The notes beneath the pieces are model-generated. The model was not told the origin of the DNA, did no database searches, and was given only the letters and a program-made list of their open reading frames with translations. A stretch of DNA of 64,000 bases, taken from positions 620,001 through 684,000 of the forward strand of contig JAGOBH010000001.1 in the NCBI GenBank assembly GCA_017983495.1. The letters are read 5' to 3'. The translations under genes and the position numbers were made by a program. Below, piece after piece: positions 35,274-46,453 of the stretch. This DNA is from Pyrinomonadaceae bacterium. Lineage in GTDB: Bacteria > Acidobacteriota > Blastocatellia > Pyrinomonadales > Pyrinomonadaceae. Position 1 is the first letter of the stretch; each line of letters starts with the position of its first letter.

Positions 35274-35608
35274 TGGCTCGCGGAGATGTGCTCATTGTCA
35301 GTCTGCCTTCCACAGACGGGCGAGAACAAAGCGGTCGGCGACCGGCGGTCGCCGTTCAAACCGATGTTGCGGGCGAACCGATGTTGATGGTCGCTCCGGT
35401 TACATCCAATCTCAAGGCCTCGCGGTTTCGCTTTACCATCACAATTGAGCCTTCCCCGGAAAACGGCCTAGCTGAAACCTCGGTGGTGATGATATTCCAA
35501 ATGCGCGCGATAGACAAAGCTAGGATTGTCAGAAAACTCGGCGCGTTGGCAGAAGCAGATCTAAGGCTCGTCGACGCGGAGATCTGGAAAATGCTCAAGC
35601 CTTACTAA
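35273..35608 (+). CDS. Type II toxin, MazF/PemK family endoribonuclease
   Basis: 111 residues. The N-terminus RGDVLIVSLPSTDGREQSGRRP matches the MazF/PemK start (RGDI..v.l....G.Eq.g.RP); AVQTDVAGEP, MVAPVTSNL and the C-terminal QMRAIDKARIVRKLG (Q-x-R-x-x-D) complete the CcdB/PemK-like fold. It would cleave mRNA when free of its antitoxin. It is translated in overlap with the DUF104-type antitoxin. Confidence 0.87.
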   Translation: MARGDVLIVSLPSTDGREQSGRRPAVAVQTDVAGEPMLMVAPVTSNLKASRFRFTITIEPSPENGLAETSVVMIFQMRAIDKARIVRKLGALAEADLRLVDAEIWKMLKPY

Positions 35609-35707
35609 TTTTTCACTAACTTTTTCTGTGCTGAATAGGCTCGTTCAACCGCCGTCGCAATGAGCATTGTGCCCCCGCGGACGCTTACGTTCTGTGATCA
35701 ATACCAG

Positions 35708-36736
35708 CTATTTCACTACGCACGGCGTGAGGATGTCTTTGCGGAGGGTGATGGTCGAGTCGCCGAAGGCGTCGTTCATTTGGTCATAGGGCTGAGTTAT
35801 TTCGGCGGTGCCGTAATAGCATGTGTTTTCGCGTTGGTACGTGAAAACACCGGTGACGGTGCGGTATTGGCGGACGGCCATGGGGACGTCGCTGTATTCG
35901 AGCCAGTTGTCGCCTGAAAAATAGACGCGTGACGGGACGATGCCCTCGGACGCGAGCCGTTCGACCAGAGCGGTGCGGGCGAGCGTGTTGTCAAATTTTC
36001 CCTCGATCGGCAGAACTGATTCATCTATCGTGTCGCGGAGGACCATCGACTTAAATGTCGGTAACATCGACGGATATTTTGCCAGCCCCTTGGAAAAATC
36101 AGTTGTAAAACCTGCCTTCGCCAGATAGTCGTTAATTCCACGCGGAAAACCGGCGGTGCGCGAGATGCGCAGTTCGTTGGTCCACAGGCCCGGCTTGGAC
36201 ATCGCCATGTTTTTGATAAAGATGGCGAGTGCGTTGTTGTTGCCGGCCTTGCCGGGTGCGAGGCTCATCTTGATCTCTGTCAGCGCAAGTTCGGACTTGC
36301 TGAACTCGATGATCTGGTGATTTTTCGCCGTCACGTCGCCCTGCGGGCCGTATTCGACGTAGAGCAGATAGCGGTTCGTGCCGTCGGCGGTCGGTACCGT
36401 GTGCACGTAATCGCCAAGCTTGCCGTTAAATTTGATGTAGAGCCAGAGCGGGTCGCCGTCGGTTATACGGGTGACGTTAAATGGTTTGGCGGCGACGAAA
36501 TTCTTATATTCGAGCTTTGCCATGACCATCTGGACGTCGACGTTCATGATGGCGGGCTTGATCGCAGGCGTTGACTTATTGCGGTTTTCGAGCTCTTTTC
36601 GCTCCTGTTCGGTGCGATTGACCTCTTCGGTCTTTTGCTGCAGACGTTCGTCCAGGGTCCGCATTTGCGGAAACTGAGCGGCCGCCGCGGCGGAAAGCGA
36701 TAATGAGAACAGGATCAGGAAATATAAATTCTTCAC
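35708..36736 (-). CDS. Secreted protein of unknown function
   Basis: 343 residues from the GTG at 36736, which has GGAG 8 bp upstream; the longer frame to 36829 lacks such a site and would bury the signal peptide. A signal peptide (KNLYFLILFSLSLSAAAAAQ) is followed by a short coiled coil rich in Glu/Gln/Arg (about 29-55). A beta-rich domain follows, repeated in hints of GDPLWLYIKFNG and VRQYRTVTGVFTYQREN. No family recognised. It converges with the MazF gene. Confidence 0.65.
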   Translation of the reverse strand: MKNLYFLILFSLSLSAAAAAQFPQMRTLDERLQQKTEEVNRTEQERKELENRNKSTPAIKPAIMNVDVQMVMAKLEYKNFVAAKPFNVTRITDGDPLWLYIKFNGKLGDYVHTVPTADGTNRYLLYVEYGPQGDVTAKNHQIIEFSKSELALTEIKMSLAPGKAGNNNALAIFIKNMAMSKPGLWTNELRISRTAGFPRGINDYLAKAGFTTDFSKGLAKYPSMLPTFKSMVLRDTIDESVLPIEGKFDNTLARTALVERLASEGIVPSRVYFSGDNWLEYSDVPMAVRQYRTVTGVFTYQRENTCYYGTAEITQPYDQMNDAFGDSTITLRKDILTPCVVK

Positions 36737-36895
36737 AATAATAACTCCACGAAACAGCGGCGGAGAAGTTCCGTTTTTGTATAGATGGCTGCGGTGATTT
36801 TGATGCACGGCGAGCCAAATAGATGTCAATTATATCGCCGCCCGCTATTCCAGGAGCATTGCAGGTAACACCTTGCCGAGGCTGATCTTTAGATC

Positions 36896-39154
<2,259 letters not shown>

Positions 39155-39311
39155 TTAAAATAACGGTCTGTGTCTTGAACGCACGACCTGTTTGAAACGA
39201 TCAAGTAGTTAATGCTTATATTAGTGCGCCCGGAGTCAAAAAGAAATTTTGCATTTCAAAATATTGGCCGTGTTGTTAATGAGTTGAGCCAACGAAAAGA
39301 AAACGGCAAGC

Positions 39312-39728
39312 TTACCGGGCGAAATAGAGGACGACAACGACCAGAATGACGATCACGATCCCCACGATCAGTATCAGGTTTGTCGGATTCAACGGCGATT
39401 TTCGGATCTCCACATTGGTCGTGCCCGATGCGGTCTCGAAAGTGCTGTTGATCTTGTAGTCTCCTACTCTCTGGTCAAGCAAATTCGCGTTGTTGATCAG
39501 GCTTTGCATTTCGCCCTGGGCAGCCTCGTTGCGATACTCGGCTTTGCGTTTTTCGACGGCGAGCCGGACCATCTCATCGGCGGCTTTTTCGGTTACGCGG
39601 TGAGCCTGTGCCTCGGTCAGATTCTGGAGGGCATTATCTACGATGTCGTCAGCCGAGATCGGAAACAAGGACTGTTTTTTCGGTACGATCTCGATCTCGT
39701 CGATCTCGGCCGGTCTTTCGTCATCCAT
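39312..39728 (-). CDS. Tail-anchored membrane protein of unknown function
   Basis: 138 residues: an acidic N-terminus (DDERPAEIDEIEIVPKKQ), a helical middle rich in Ala/Glu/Lys (QNLTEAQAHRVTEKAADEM), then a single C-terminal transmembrane helix (LILIVGIVIVILVVVVLYF) ending at the stop. Such a C-tail anchor exposes the protein to the cytoplasm. It lies 6 bp after the gene upstream on the same strand, so the two are co-transcribed. Not recognised. Confidence 0.6.
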   Translation of the reverse strand: MDDERPAEIDEIEIVPKKQSLFPISADDIVDNALQNLTEAQAHRVTEKAADEMVRLAVEKRKAEYRNEAAQGEMQSLINNANLLDQRVGDYKINSTFETASGTTNVEIRKSPLNPTNLILIVGIVIVILVVVVLYFAR

Positions 39729-39734
39729 GCGTGG

Positions 39735-40418
39735 TCATCTCCTCTTGATATCCAATTTGATCGTTCCGTACGGGAACTTTAGTTCGTGACGTACTTTGGG
39801 CCGCAGGCCTTCTGCCGCGAACAAACTCCCGATATTTGCAAATTCGTCTTGCAGCATGGAAACTGCCAGTTTGCCTTCGGCAGCCTGCGACGCACGAAGT
39901 AATTTCTGAGCGGCCTGCATATCTCCATCTCCCAACCATCTTAACTTACGTTCGATCTCGATCGGTAACTCCGCGGTATATGCCTTTTCAATGATCTGGT
40001 TGACGAGCGGGGTGAGCTTTTCTTCCCAATCGTCGATCGTCACGCTGATATGATAGTCGTCCTTCGCCGAGTACTCTTTCATAAAATGCCGCAGGATATC
40101 GCATTTCATGTCGTAGCTCATCACCGACGGCAGGTGCACCAGGAATCGCTCGTAGGTCTGCTGTGCCGGTTGAACTTTTCCGCTTTTCCATTTTTGGTAC
40201 GTGCGGCGTGCGTATCGGGCGGGCCCTGGTCCAAATTCGAGCTTATAGATCTGCAGTAAACGTTCGACAGACTCGTCGTCGAGACCGAGCAACACGCTTA
40301 CGAGCTTTGAATTGCCAAACCGGTTCTTGTTCCTAAAATAGCTCGTCGTCACGCGCATATATATGAACAGCAACGTGAAAAAGCCTAATATACCTGAGAT
40401 GATGACAACAAATCTCAT
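39735..40418 (-). CDS. Membrane-anchored protein of unknown function
   Basis: 227 residues with one N-terminal transmembrane helix (residues 4-20, VVIISGILGFFTLLFIY) and a largely helical cytoplasmic domain: LLGLDDESVERLLQIYKLEF, YDMKCDILRHFMKEYSAKDD, ending in the basic LKFPYGTIKLDIKRR. The MKCDILRHFM region may resemble TerB-like tellurite-resistance domains (helical, with acidic pairs), but this is uncertain. Co-transcribed with the tail-anchored protein, which suggests a membrane complex. Confidence 0.6.
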   Translation of the reverse strand: MRFVVIISGILGFFTLLFIYMRVTTSYFRNKNRFGNSKLVSVLLGLDDESVERLLQIYKLEFGPGPARYARRTYQKWKSGKVQPAQQTYERFLVHLPSVMSYDMKCDILRHFMKEYSAKDDYHISVTIDDWEEKLTPLVNQIIEKAYTAELPIEIERKLRWLGDGDMQAAQKLLRASQAAEGKLAVSMLQDEFANIGSLFAAEGLRPKVRHELKFPYGTIKLDIKRR

Positions 40419-40623
40419 GAGCGAGAGACCGAATTGATGATATCAGAAAATATGTGCGACCGCGGTCGCTCGTTAATTGTACTCCGTGCGAATGCGGCCC
40501 CGAAGGTGATAGTTTTCGTGTGTGTCGAAGAACGATGACGTCAGACAGCCCGCGGGGCAGCGGGCCGATCGCTCAGACCGACCAACTTGATTTCACCACG
40601 GATGTCTTCTACTTTTGTAACTA

Positions 40624-40917
40624 ATGCCAAACGATCAAAAATGTCCGATTTGCCGGTCGCCGGTTCCTGTTTCCGATCGCTATCCAAATTATGTTTGCGA
40701 CGAGTGTTTTGTCAGGGCGACGGACGAAGAGGGGCGTTCATTAAGCTTTTCAAATGTCTCTCTTTCCGGCGGTTTTGCGGCTCTCTATCGTGACACCCAT
40801 GAGGAACGCGATAGCCATATTTGTTATATTGACGAAGTAAGATGCTGGGCGGACGAAGCGCACTTTGGCGGCATTGTGATCCAGCCTCTCGCGGAGGAAG
40901 TTGACGCGGCCGAATGA
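40624..40917 (+). CDS. Small zinc-ribbon protein of unknown function
   Basis: 97 residues. Two CxxC pairs, CPIC (C7, C10) and CDEC (C25, C28), form a zinc ribbon. A Ser-rich middle (EGRSLSFSNVSLSGGFAALY) and an acidic end follow. Its stop lies 22 bp before the nucleotidase start codon, so it may be co-transcribed. No function can be assigned. Confidence 0.6.
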   Translation: MPNDQKCPICRSPVPVSDRYPNYVCDECFVRATDEEGRSLSFSNVSLSGGFAALYRDTHEERDSHICYIDEVRCWADEAHFGGIVIQPLAEEVDAAE

Positions 40918-40939
40918 TCGCTGCACGTCTAGGGTTTCT

Positions 40940-42493
40940 ATGAAAAGATCCGTTTTATTAGTTGTTTCGGTACTTTTTGTTCAGCTTGCGATATTTCAGG
41001 CCGTTCCTGCGCAGGAAAAAAAGCTGACCATTCTCTATTCAAATGACCTGCACGCTCACCTTGAGCCGCAGATCGTGCCGTGGGTCGACAAGACCCGCCC
41101 GGTCGGCGGCTTTGCGAATATCGCGACGCTCGTCAAACGCGAAAAGGCCGCTAACCCGAACACAGTCTATTTTGACGCCGGAGATTTTTTCACCGGACCG
41201 TACATCAGTTCGCTGACAAAGGGCGAAGCGGTGATCGACGCGATGAATTATCTCGGGCTCGACGCCGCATGCGTCGGCAACCACGAATTCGACCACGGCT
41301 GGGAGAACGCGATCGCCCAATTCAAAAATGCCAAATTTCCAATTTTGAATGGCAATATCTTTATCAAGGGAACCGAATCATTGCATTGGAACAATCCGTA
41401 TATCATCAAAAAGGTAAACGGCATCCGCATCGGCATCATCGGGATGCACGGCAAGTTCGCGTTCTACGACACGACATCGGACGAAATGATCAAGGGCGTC
41501 GAGGCTCGCGACGAAGAGGCGTACCTCAAAAAGTACATCGCCGAGCTAAAGTCGCGGACCGACATCATCGTTTTGCTGACCCATCAGGGAATTCCCGGGC
41601 GTCAGTCTTCGACGGGTTCGGTCGATGTCGCCCGGAACCTCAAACGCGATATCGAATTGGCCCAGAACGTGCCGGGGATCGACATCATCGTTACCGGACA
41701 CGCCCATACCGGAACGCCAAAAGCCCTCGTTTCCAACGGTACGATCATCGTCTCGACCGACGCCTATACGATCGAGCTTGGCAAATTAGAGATCACGTAC
41801 GACAAGAAACTCGACAAGATCACATCGCACACGAACACCCTAAATTATCTGTTCGACGACGAGGTTCCGGATGACCCGCAGGTCAGTGCGATCATTCGCA
41901 AATGGAACGATAAGCTAAGGTCGATCACCGAGGAAAAGGTGACAAACTCGACCGCGCCGTTTACGCGTTCGTACGGTGAGGAATCGGTAATGGGGAACAT
42001 GGTCGCCGACGCGATGCTCAACGCCTCGCCGGACTCTAGGCTGGCGATCACCAACAGCGGCGGTTTGCGTCAGGACATCGACGCCGGGCCGGTAACGGTG
42101 GGTGAACTGATCTCCGCGTTTCCGTTTCCAAACACGATCGTTCAGCTTGAGATGAAGGGAAGCGACCTTCGGACAATATTCGAACACGGTGCGGGCCTGA
42201 CGAACGGGATCCTGCAGGTTTCAAAGGGTGTCGAGATCGTTTATGACGAAGCGAAACCGGTTGGGAGCCGCATTACCAGCTGCAAGATCAAAGGCGAACC
42301 GCTAGCCGACGACAAGACGTACAAGCTGGTCACATCGAACTTTCTGGCCGATGGCGGTGACGGATTTTTGACGTTCAAAAAGACGCTGTCCTACAAGAAT
42401 ACGGGCGTCGAAATACTTCAGAGCATGATACGCTACCTGAAACAGTTCCCGACCTACGAACCAAAAATTGAGGGACGTGTGAAGAGAAAATAA
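40940..42493 (+). CDS. Secreted 5'-nucleotidase / UDP-sugar hydrolase (UshA-type)
   Basis: 517 residues. A signal peptide ([22 protein letters not shown], shown in part) is followed by the metallophosphatase core: [28 protein letters not shown] and GHAHTGTP supply the dinuclear metal ligands. The C-terminal 5'-nucleotidase domain has NSGGLRQDI and [12 protein letters not shown]. It would hydrolyse nucleotides in the periplasm for salvage. The ATG at 40940 (AGGG upstream) is preferred to the longer frame from 40901. Its stop overlaps the purE start (TAATG). Confidence 0.92.
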   Translation: MKRSVLLVVSVLFVQLAIFQAVPAQEKKLTILYSNDLHAHLEPQIVPWVDKTRPVGGFANIATLVKREKAANPNTVYFDAGDFFTGPYISSLTKGEAVIDAMNYLGLDAACVGNHEFDHGWENAIAQFKNAKFPILNGNIFIKGTESLHWNNPYIIKKVNGIRIGIIGMHGKFAFYDTTSDEMIKGVEARDEEAYLKKYIAELKSRTDIIVLLTHQGIPGRQSSTGSVDVARNLKRDIELAQNVPGIDIIVTGHAHTGTPKALVSNGTIIVSTDAYTIELGKLEITYDKKLDKITSHTNTLNYLFDDEVPDDPQVSAIIRKWNDKLRSITEEKVTNSTAPFTRSYGEESVMGNMVADAMLNASPDSRLAITNSGGLRQDIDAGPVTVGELISAFPFPNTIVQLEMKGSDLRTIFEHGAGLTNGILQVSKGVEIVYDEAKPVGSRITSCKIKGEPLADDKTYKLVTSNFLADGGDGFLTFKKTLSYKNTGVEILQSMIRYLKQFPTYEPKIEGRVKRK

Positions 42494-42996
42494 TGGCAGC
42501 TAGTAAGAAAAAAGCACCGATCGTTTCGATAATCATGGGCAGCAAGTCGGACTGGCCGACGATGGAGATCGCTTCGACGACGCTGGCTGAGTTTGGTGTT
42601 GAGCACGAAAGCAAGATCGTCTCGGCACACCGTACGCCGGATCTGTTGTTCGAATTTGCCAAAGCGGCTGAGGGCCGCGGCATCGAGGTCATCATCGCCG
42701 GTGCGGGCGGTGCGGCACACCTGCCCGGAATGTGTGCGTCGCAAACCGTGTTGCCGGTGCTCGGCGTACCGGTCGAAAGCAAGGCCCTGAAAGGCCTCGA
42801 TTCGCTGCTTTCGATAGCCCAAATGCCCGCCGGCGTTCCGGTCGGCACGCTCGCCATCGGCCAGGCCGGAGCCAAGAACGCCGCGTTACTGGCCATCTCG
42901 ATCCTCGCCAATTCACGTCCGGAACTCAGAAAAAAGCTGCACGATTTTCGTTCCAAGCAGACAAAGGCTGTGCTAAAGTCATCATTGGTGAAATGA
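42493..42996 (+). CDS. purE: N5-carboxyaminoimidazole ribonucleotide mutase
   Basis: 167 residues, class I Pur[33 protein letters not shown] (catalytic His), [17 protein letters not shown] and [20 protein letters not shown] are diagnostic. Converts N5-CAIR to CAIR in purine synthesis, using the product of PurK, whose gene lies 1.3 kb downstream. Coupled to the upstream nucleotidase through a 1-bp overlap. Confidence 0.97.
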   Translation: MAASKKKAPIVSIIMGSKSDWPTMEIASTTLAEFGVEHESKIVSAHRTPDLLFEFAKAAEGRGIEVIIAGAGGAAHLPGMCASQTVLPVLGVPVESKALKGLDSLLSIAQMPAGVPVGTLAIGQAGAKNAALLAISILANSRPELRKKLHDFRSKQTKAVLKSSLVK

Positions 42997-42997
42997 G

Positions 42998-43216
42998 ATG
43001 GAAGCACTACGAGTAGAGACCATAATTCAGCCCAATGGACGAATCGTTTTGGAAAATCTGCCATTCGACGATGGCGAAAAGGTTGAGATCATAATTCTGG
43101 AAACGAACCTTGAGTCTGTGTCCACTAACGATAATCCACTCAAGGGCACGCTCCTAAATTACGATGACCCTTTCGAGCCTGCGGTTATTGCTACTGACTG
43201 GGAAGTACTGTCGTGA
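42998..43216 (+). CDS. Antitoxin of a VapBC-type module
   Basis: 72 residues. The opening VETIIQPNGRIVLENLPFDD with GEKVEIIILE resembles the short beta-hairpin antitoxins (DUF104/DUF2281 type). The stop overlaps the GTG of the PIN toxin by 4 bp. It begins 1 bp after the purE stop, so expression from the purE transcript is likely. Role inferred from the toxin neighbour. Confidence 0.72.
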   Translation: MEALRVETIIQPNGRIVLENLPFDDGEKVEIIILETNLESVSTNDNPLKGTLLNYDDPFEPAVIATDWEVLS

Positions 43217-43605
43217 TCGTTCTTGATACCCACATTTGGGTCTGGTGGACGGATGAGAATCCGAGTCTGGCTGAGAAAGAGGCCGAGTTTTTGAAGCTCA
43301 ATCAAAATGATGGCTTGGGCATAAGCTCATTTTCGGTTTGGGAAGTTGCCAAACTATACGAAAAGCATCGGATAAATTTTTCAGTCTCGATCGAAGAATG
43401 GTTGAATAAGGCTCTAACTAGACCGAACATCGTCCTACTGCCTATCACTCCCTCAATTATTATTGAATCGATAAAGCTCCCGGGTGAATTTCATCAGGAT
43501 CCTGCAGATCAGATAATCGTTGCCACCGCACGTTCTCACGATGCTGTTTTGGTGACCTACGATGCGAAGATTCTTGAATACGAGCATGTAAGGCACATGT
43601 CTTAG
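43213..43605 (+). CDS. vapC: VapC-type PIN-domain toxin (ribonuclease)
   Basis: 130 residues, GTG start. The PIN acidic set is present: D5 in LDTHIWVWW, E44 in SVWEVAKLYE, D96/D99 in HQDPADQIIVATA and D117 in YDAKIL. This matches the HIWVWW-type VapC branch. It would cleave tRNA or rRNA when released from the antitoxin. It sits inside a purE-purK interval, with a gene density and codon use more AT-rich than the pur genes, which suggests acquisition. Confidence 0.87.
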   Translation: MIVLDTHIWVWWTDENPSLAEKEAEFLKLNQNDGLGISSFSVWEVAKLYEKHRINFSVSIEEWLNKALTRPNIVLLPITPSIIIESIKLPGEFHQDPADQIIVATARSHDAVLVTYDAKILEYEHVRHMS

Positions 43606-43694
43606 GGATTGGCCCGAATACCCCGAATAATGGTATTTGTCAGATTTTAGCTTTCTATTCCAATCAATCAACAAATCCCGCTTGTTAAAACTTG

Positions 43695-43724
43695 TTGACA
43701 CTTGCCATACAAATAGCCTCTAAT
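43695..43724 (+). promoter_or_regulatory. Sigma70-like promoter before the zinc-ribbon/purK genes
   Basis: Consensus TTGACA (43695-43700) and TCTAAT (43719-43724) with an 18-bp spacer. Downstream, CCGCTTT (43737-43743) pairs with AAAGCGG (43757-43763) to form a hairpin 10 bp before the next start codon. This gives purK a transcript independent of the toxin module. Confidence 0.55.
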
Positions 43725-43773
43725 TAATATAGAGGGCCGCTTTATCTGCTCTCGCAAAAGCGGAAAATCAGGT

Positions 43774-44205
43774 ATGGACAGTATCAAATGCAGTCATTGT
43801 GGGCTGACGAATCTCGGCTCGGACGATCGTTGTCGGCGTTGCGGCGGCGGATTTCATCACTTTGCGCCTCCTAAACCGCGAGGCGGAGGTCCGCGTGACA
43901 GGGCGAAGAATTCGTCACCGCTGTATACGCTATTGATAATTGCTCTGCTCTGTGGCGGGGCGTACTATCTCTACACCGGCGTTAAGAATTCGTATGACCA
44001 CATACAGGAAACTGAGGCTCAACGATTTGCCGGCCAGCCCATTAAGACGCCGGCACCGCTGACCGCGCGAACCGAATCTGACCGTCGGCGAGCCGAGCCG
44101 TACAAGAACGCGATCGCAAACAGCCAGAGCATTTCGGCATCGGACAAACGGCTGGCCGAAGCTCAGAAACTGATGGGGCCGAACGCGGGCAATCAGCAAA
44201 GATAG
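43774..44205 (+). CDS. Zinc-ribbon membrane protein of unknown function
   Basis: 143 residues: a C6-C9-C20-C23 zinc ribbon (CSHCG ... CRRCG), a Pro/Gly/Arg-rich stretch, one transmembrane helix (about 50-70, LYTLLIIALLCGGAYYLYTG) and a basic, probably external tail. Proteins of this design are common but unassigned. It lies between the VapC-type toxin and purK. Confidence 0.6.
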   Translation: MDSIKCSHCGLTNLGSDDRCRRCGGGFHHFAPPKPRGGGPRDRAKNSSPLYTLLIIALLCGGAYYLYTGVKNSYDHIQETEAQRFAGQPIKTPAPLTARTESDRRRAEPYKNAIANSQSISASDKRLAEAQKLMGPNAGNQQR

Positions 44206-44283
44206 CAGCCGACTCAGGCAGAAGGCAAACTTTTATAGTCACGAATTTATCTCGGACAAAAACTAGGTTAATCTAGGGGTTCG

Positions 44284-45429
44284 ATGACCGTGACAAAGGC
44301 AATACTTCCAAATTCGACGATAGGTGTATTCGGCAGCGGACAGCTCGGGCGGATGTTCGCTATCGAGGCGCGCAAGCTCGGCTATCGCGTCCATACATAC
44401 TCACCCGAGAGCGACACGCCGACCGGCCAGGTCGCCGATATCGAGACGCAAGGCGCGTACGATGACCTCTACGAGGTGCGTGTTTTTGCGCAGAGTGTCG
44501 ATGTCGTGACGTTCGAATTTGAAAACGTGCCGTCGGCATGCGTTCAGGCGGCAGCGGAGTTTGTCGAGGTACACCCGCGGGGCGAGGTGCTGCATATCAC
44601 GCAAAACCGCCTGCGGGAAAAGACCTTTTTGTCTGAAAACAACTTTCCGGTAACGCCGTATCGGCATATTACGACGCTCGACGAACTTACGGCGGCTGTT
44701 GCCGAACTTGGCAAACCGTGTGTGCTCAAGACGGCCGGATTCGGTTACGACGGCAAAGGCCAGTCAAAGATCAGGTCAGCGGCGGACGTCGAAAAGGCAT
44801 TTGAAGCGCTCGGCGGCCGCGATGCGGTGCTCGAGGCATTTGTCGATTTTGAGAAAGAGGTTTCGGTGGTCTGTGCCCGCGACCAGCGGGGCGATTTTGC
44901 GCACTACGGCGTGATCGAAAATGAGCACGCCAACCACATTCTCGACGTCTCGTTTGCACCTGCCGTGGTCTCGGACGAGGTCTATACCGAGGCAGTCGCG
45001 ATAGCACGCAGCATTGCCGATACACTCGGTTATGTAGGGACGCTGTGCGTCGAGTTTTTTCTGACGCGTGACGGGCGCTTACTGGTCAACGAGCTTGCAC
45101 CGCGTCCGCACAATTCGGGGCACTTGACGTTTGACGCCTGTGTCACGTCGCAATTCGAACAGCAGCTTCGTGCCGTGTGCGGACTGCCGCTCGGGTCGAC
45201 GGAGTTTCACCGGCCGGCGGCGATGGCAAATCTGCTTGGCGACGTCTGGCAAGACGGCGAGCCCAACTGGGCCGCCGCACTCGCTCTGCCCGGCGTCAAG
45301 ATTCACCTTTACGGCAAAGCCGAGCCGCGTCCTGGTCGCAAAATGGGCCATATCACTGCACTAGCCGATACGGCGGCGGCCGCTGCCGAAACCGTTCGCC
45401 GGGCCCGTGCGGCACTGCTGACACGATAG
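44284..45429 (+). CDS. purK: N5-carboxyaminoimidazole ribonucleotide synthase
   Basis: 381 residues, ATP-grasp. Starts from the N-terminal STIGVFGSGQLGRMFAIEA and has EFENVPSACVQ, CVLKTAGFGYDGKGQSKI (ATP loop), CVEFFLTRDGRLLVNELAPR and PHNSGHLTFDAC, where the phosphate and metal are bound. It makes N5-CAIR from AIR, ATP and bicarbonate for PurE. It is separated from purE by the VapBC module and a zinc-ribbon gene. Confidence 0.97.
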   Translation: MTVTKAILPNSTIGVFGSGQLGRMFAIEARKLGYRVHTYSPESDTPTGQVADIETQGAYDDLYEVRVFAQSVDVVTFEFENVPSACVQAAAEFVEVHPRGEVLHITQNRLREKTFLSENNFPVTPYRHITTLDELTAAVAELGKPCVLKTAGFGYDGKGQSKIRSAADVEKAFEALGGRDAVLEAFVDFEKEVSVVCARDQRGDFAHYGVIENEHANHILDVSFAPAVVSDEVYTEAVAIARSIADTLGYVGTLCVEFFLTRDGRLLVNELAPRPHNSGHLTFDACVTSQFEQQLRAVCGLPLGSTEFHRPAAMANLLGDVWQDGEPNWAAALALPGVKIHLYGKAEPRPGRKMGHITALADTAAAAAETVRRARAALLTR

Positions 45430-45449
45430 CGTTTTTTTAATTTGGGTTT

Positions 45450-45833
45450 CTAGAAACGCTTTGCAGTCTCGACACCGGCGATGACGCCGATAAAACCGAC
45501 GACGACGCTGAGGATGAGGTAAAGGAATGCGGTCGTGAAATAGCGTTCACGTACCAGGCCGAAGAGTTCCATCTCAAACGTCGAAAACGTCGTGAACGCA
45601 CCGAGAAAGCCGACGATCAACGCCATTCGCACATTCTCGCTGACCTGCACCTTATCGGTCAGCAAGATCAGCAGGAATCCGATCAGGAATGAGCCGGTAA
45701 TGTTAATGAGAAAAGTCGGGAAAGGGAATTTCTCGAAGATTCCGGCGACGGGCGAGACATTGATCAGATGCCGTGCCACCGCGCCAAATGCACCTCCGAC
45801 CGCGACCGATAATAACTTGCCGAAAAACTCCAT
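45450..45833 (-). CDS. crcB: Fluoride efflux transporter CrcB/FluC
   Basis: 127 residues from the ATG at 45833 (MEFFGKLLSVAVGGAFGAVA), with GGAG 10 bp upstream; a TTG three codons earlier is less likely. Four transmembrane helices carry GGAFGAVARHLI, FLINITGSFLIGF and the pore signature GFLGAFTTFSTFEMEL. It exports fluoride as a dimer. The gap upstream (45843-45939) shows no recognisable fluoride riboswitch. Confidence 0.93.
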   Translation of the reverse strand: MEFFGKLLSVAVGGAFGAVARHLINVSPVAGIFEKFPFPTFLINITGSFLIGFLLILLTDKVQVSENVRMALIVGFLGAFTTFSTFEMELFGLVRERYFTTAFLYLILSVVVGFIGVIAGVETAKRF

Positions 45834-45939
45834 TTGCAGCAAACTCCGTTCAAATCCACGCTAACTATCGGCGATTATACATTTTTCGGCACGGTGAATC
45901 ATTTGCTCCGCAAGTTACTACCAAGTAAACTAACGCCTT

Positions 45940-46434
45940 ATGGCTGAATCGCTTGCAATCACGGCCGGGGCAAACCGTTCACAGGTTTACGCCGAGATCG
46001 CTCCGCAGATCGAAGCATTGATCGGCGGCGAGAGCGATGTCATCGCAAATCTTGCAAATATCGCGGCGGTGCTGCGTGAGGCATTTGGGTTTTTCTGGGT
46101 CGGGTTTTACGTCGTTAGAGATGGCGAACTCGTGCTCGGCCCGTTTCAGGGCCCGATCGCGTGTACACGAATAAGATTTGATCAGGGTGTGTGCGGGCAT
46201 TCGTACACGACACGCAAAACGGTCATCGTCCCGGACGTCGACGCGTTTCCCGGACATATCGCATGTGCCTCGGCCTCGCGATCCGAGATCGTCTTGCCGA
46301 TCTTTGGCAAAGACGGCGAGGTTTTCGGCGTACTCGATGTCGACAGCGACAAGCTCGATCATTTTTCGGATGTCGACGCCGACGGGCTCGCGCGGATCGT
46401 ACGATCTTTAGAGACGACGCTGGCCGCAGCCTGA
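45940..46434 (+). CDS. Free methionine-(R)-sulfoxide reductase (GAF domain)
   Basis: 164 residues, fRMsr/YtsP/YebR family. GPFQGPIACTRIRFDQGVCG and VPDVDAFPGHIACASASRSE carry the three conserved cysteines (C75, C85, C109) used to reduce free Met-R-O. Read divergently from crcB; the TerC gene follows after 19 bp, so they may share a transcript. Confidence 0.92.
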   Translation: MAESLAITAGANRSQVYAEIAPQIEALIGGESDVIANLANIAAVLREAFGFFWVGFYVVRDGELVLGPFQGPIACTRIRFDQGVCGHSYTTRKTVIVPDVDAFPGHIACASASRSEIVLPIFGKDGEVFGVLDVDSDKLDHFSDVDADGLARIVRSLETTLAAA

Positions 46435-46453
46435 CTATTGAAACTGTAATCTA

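Noticed and set aside
45843-45939. Fluoride riboswitch before crcB
   Set aside because: The gap was read on the minus strand and the conserved riboswitch core was not found.
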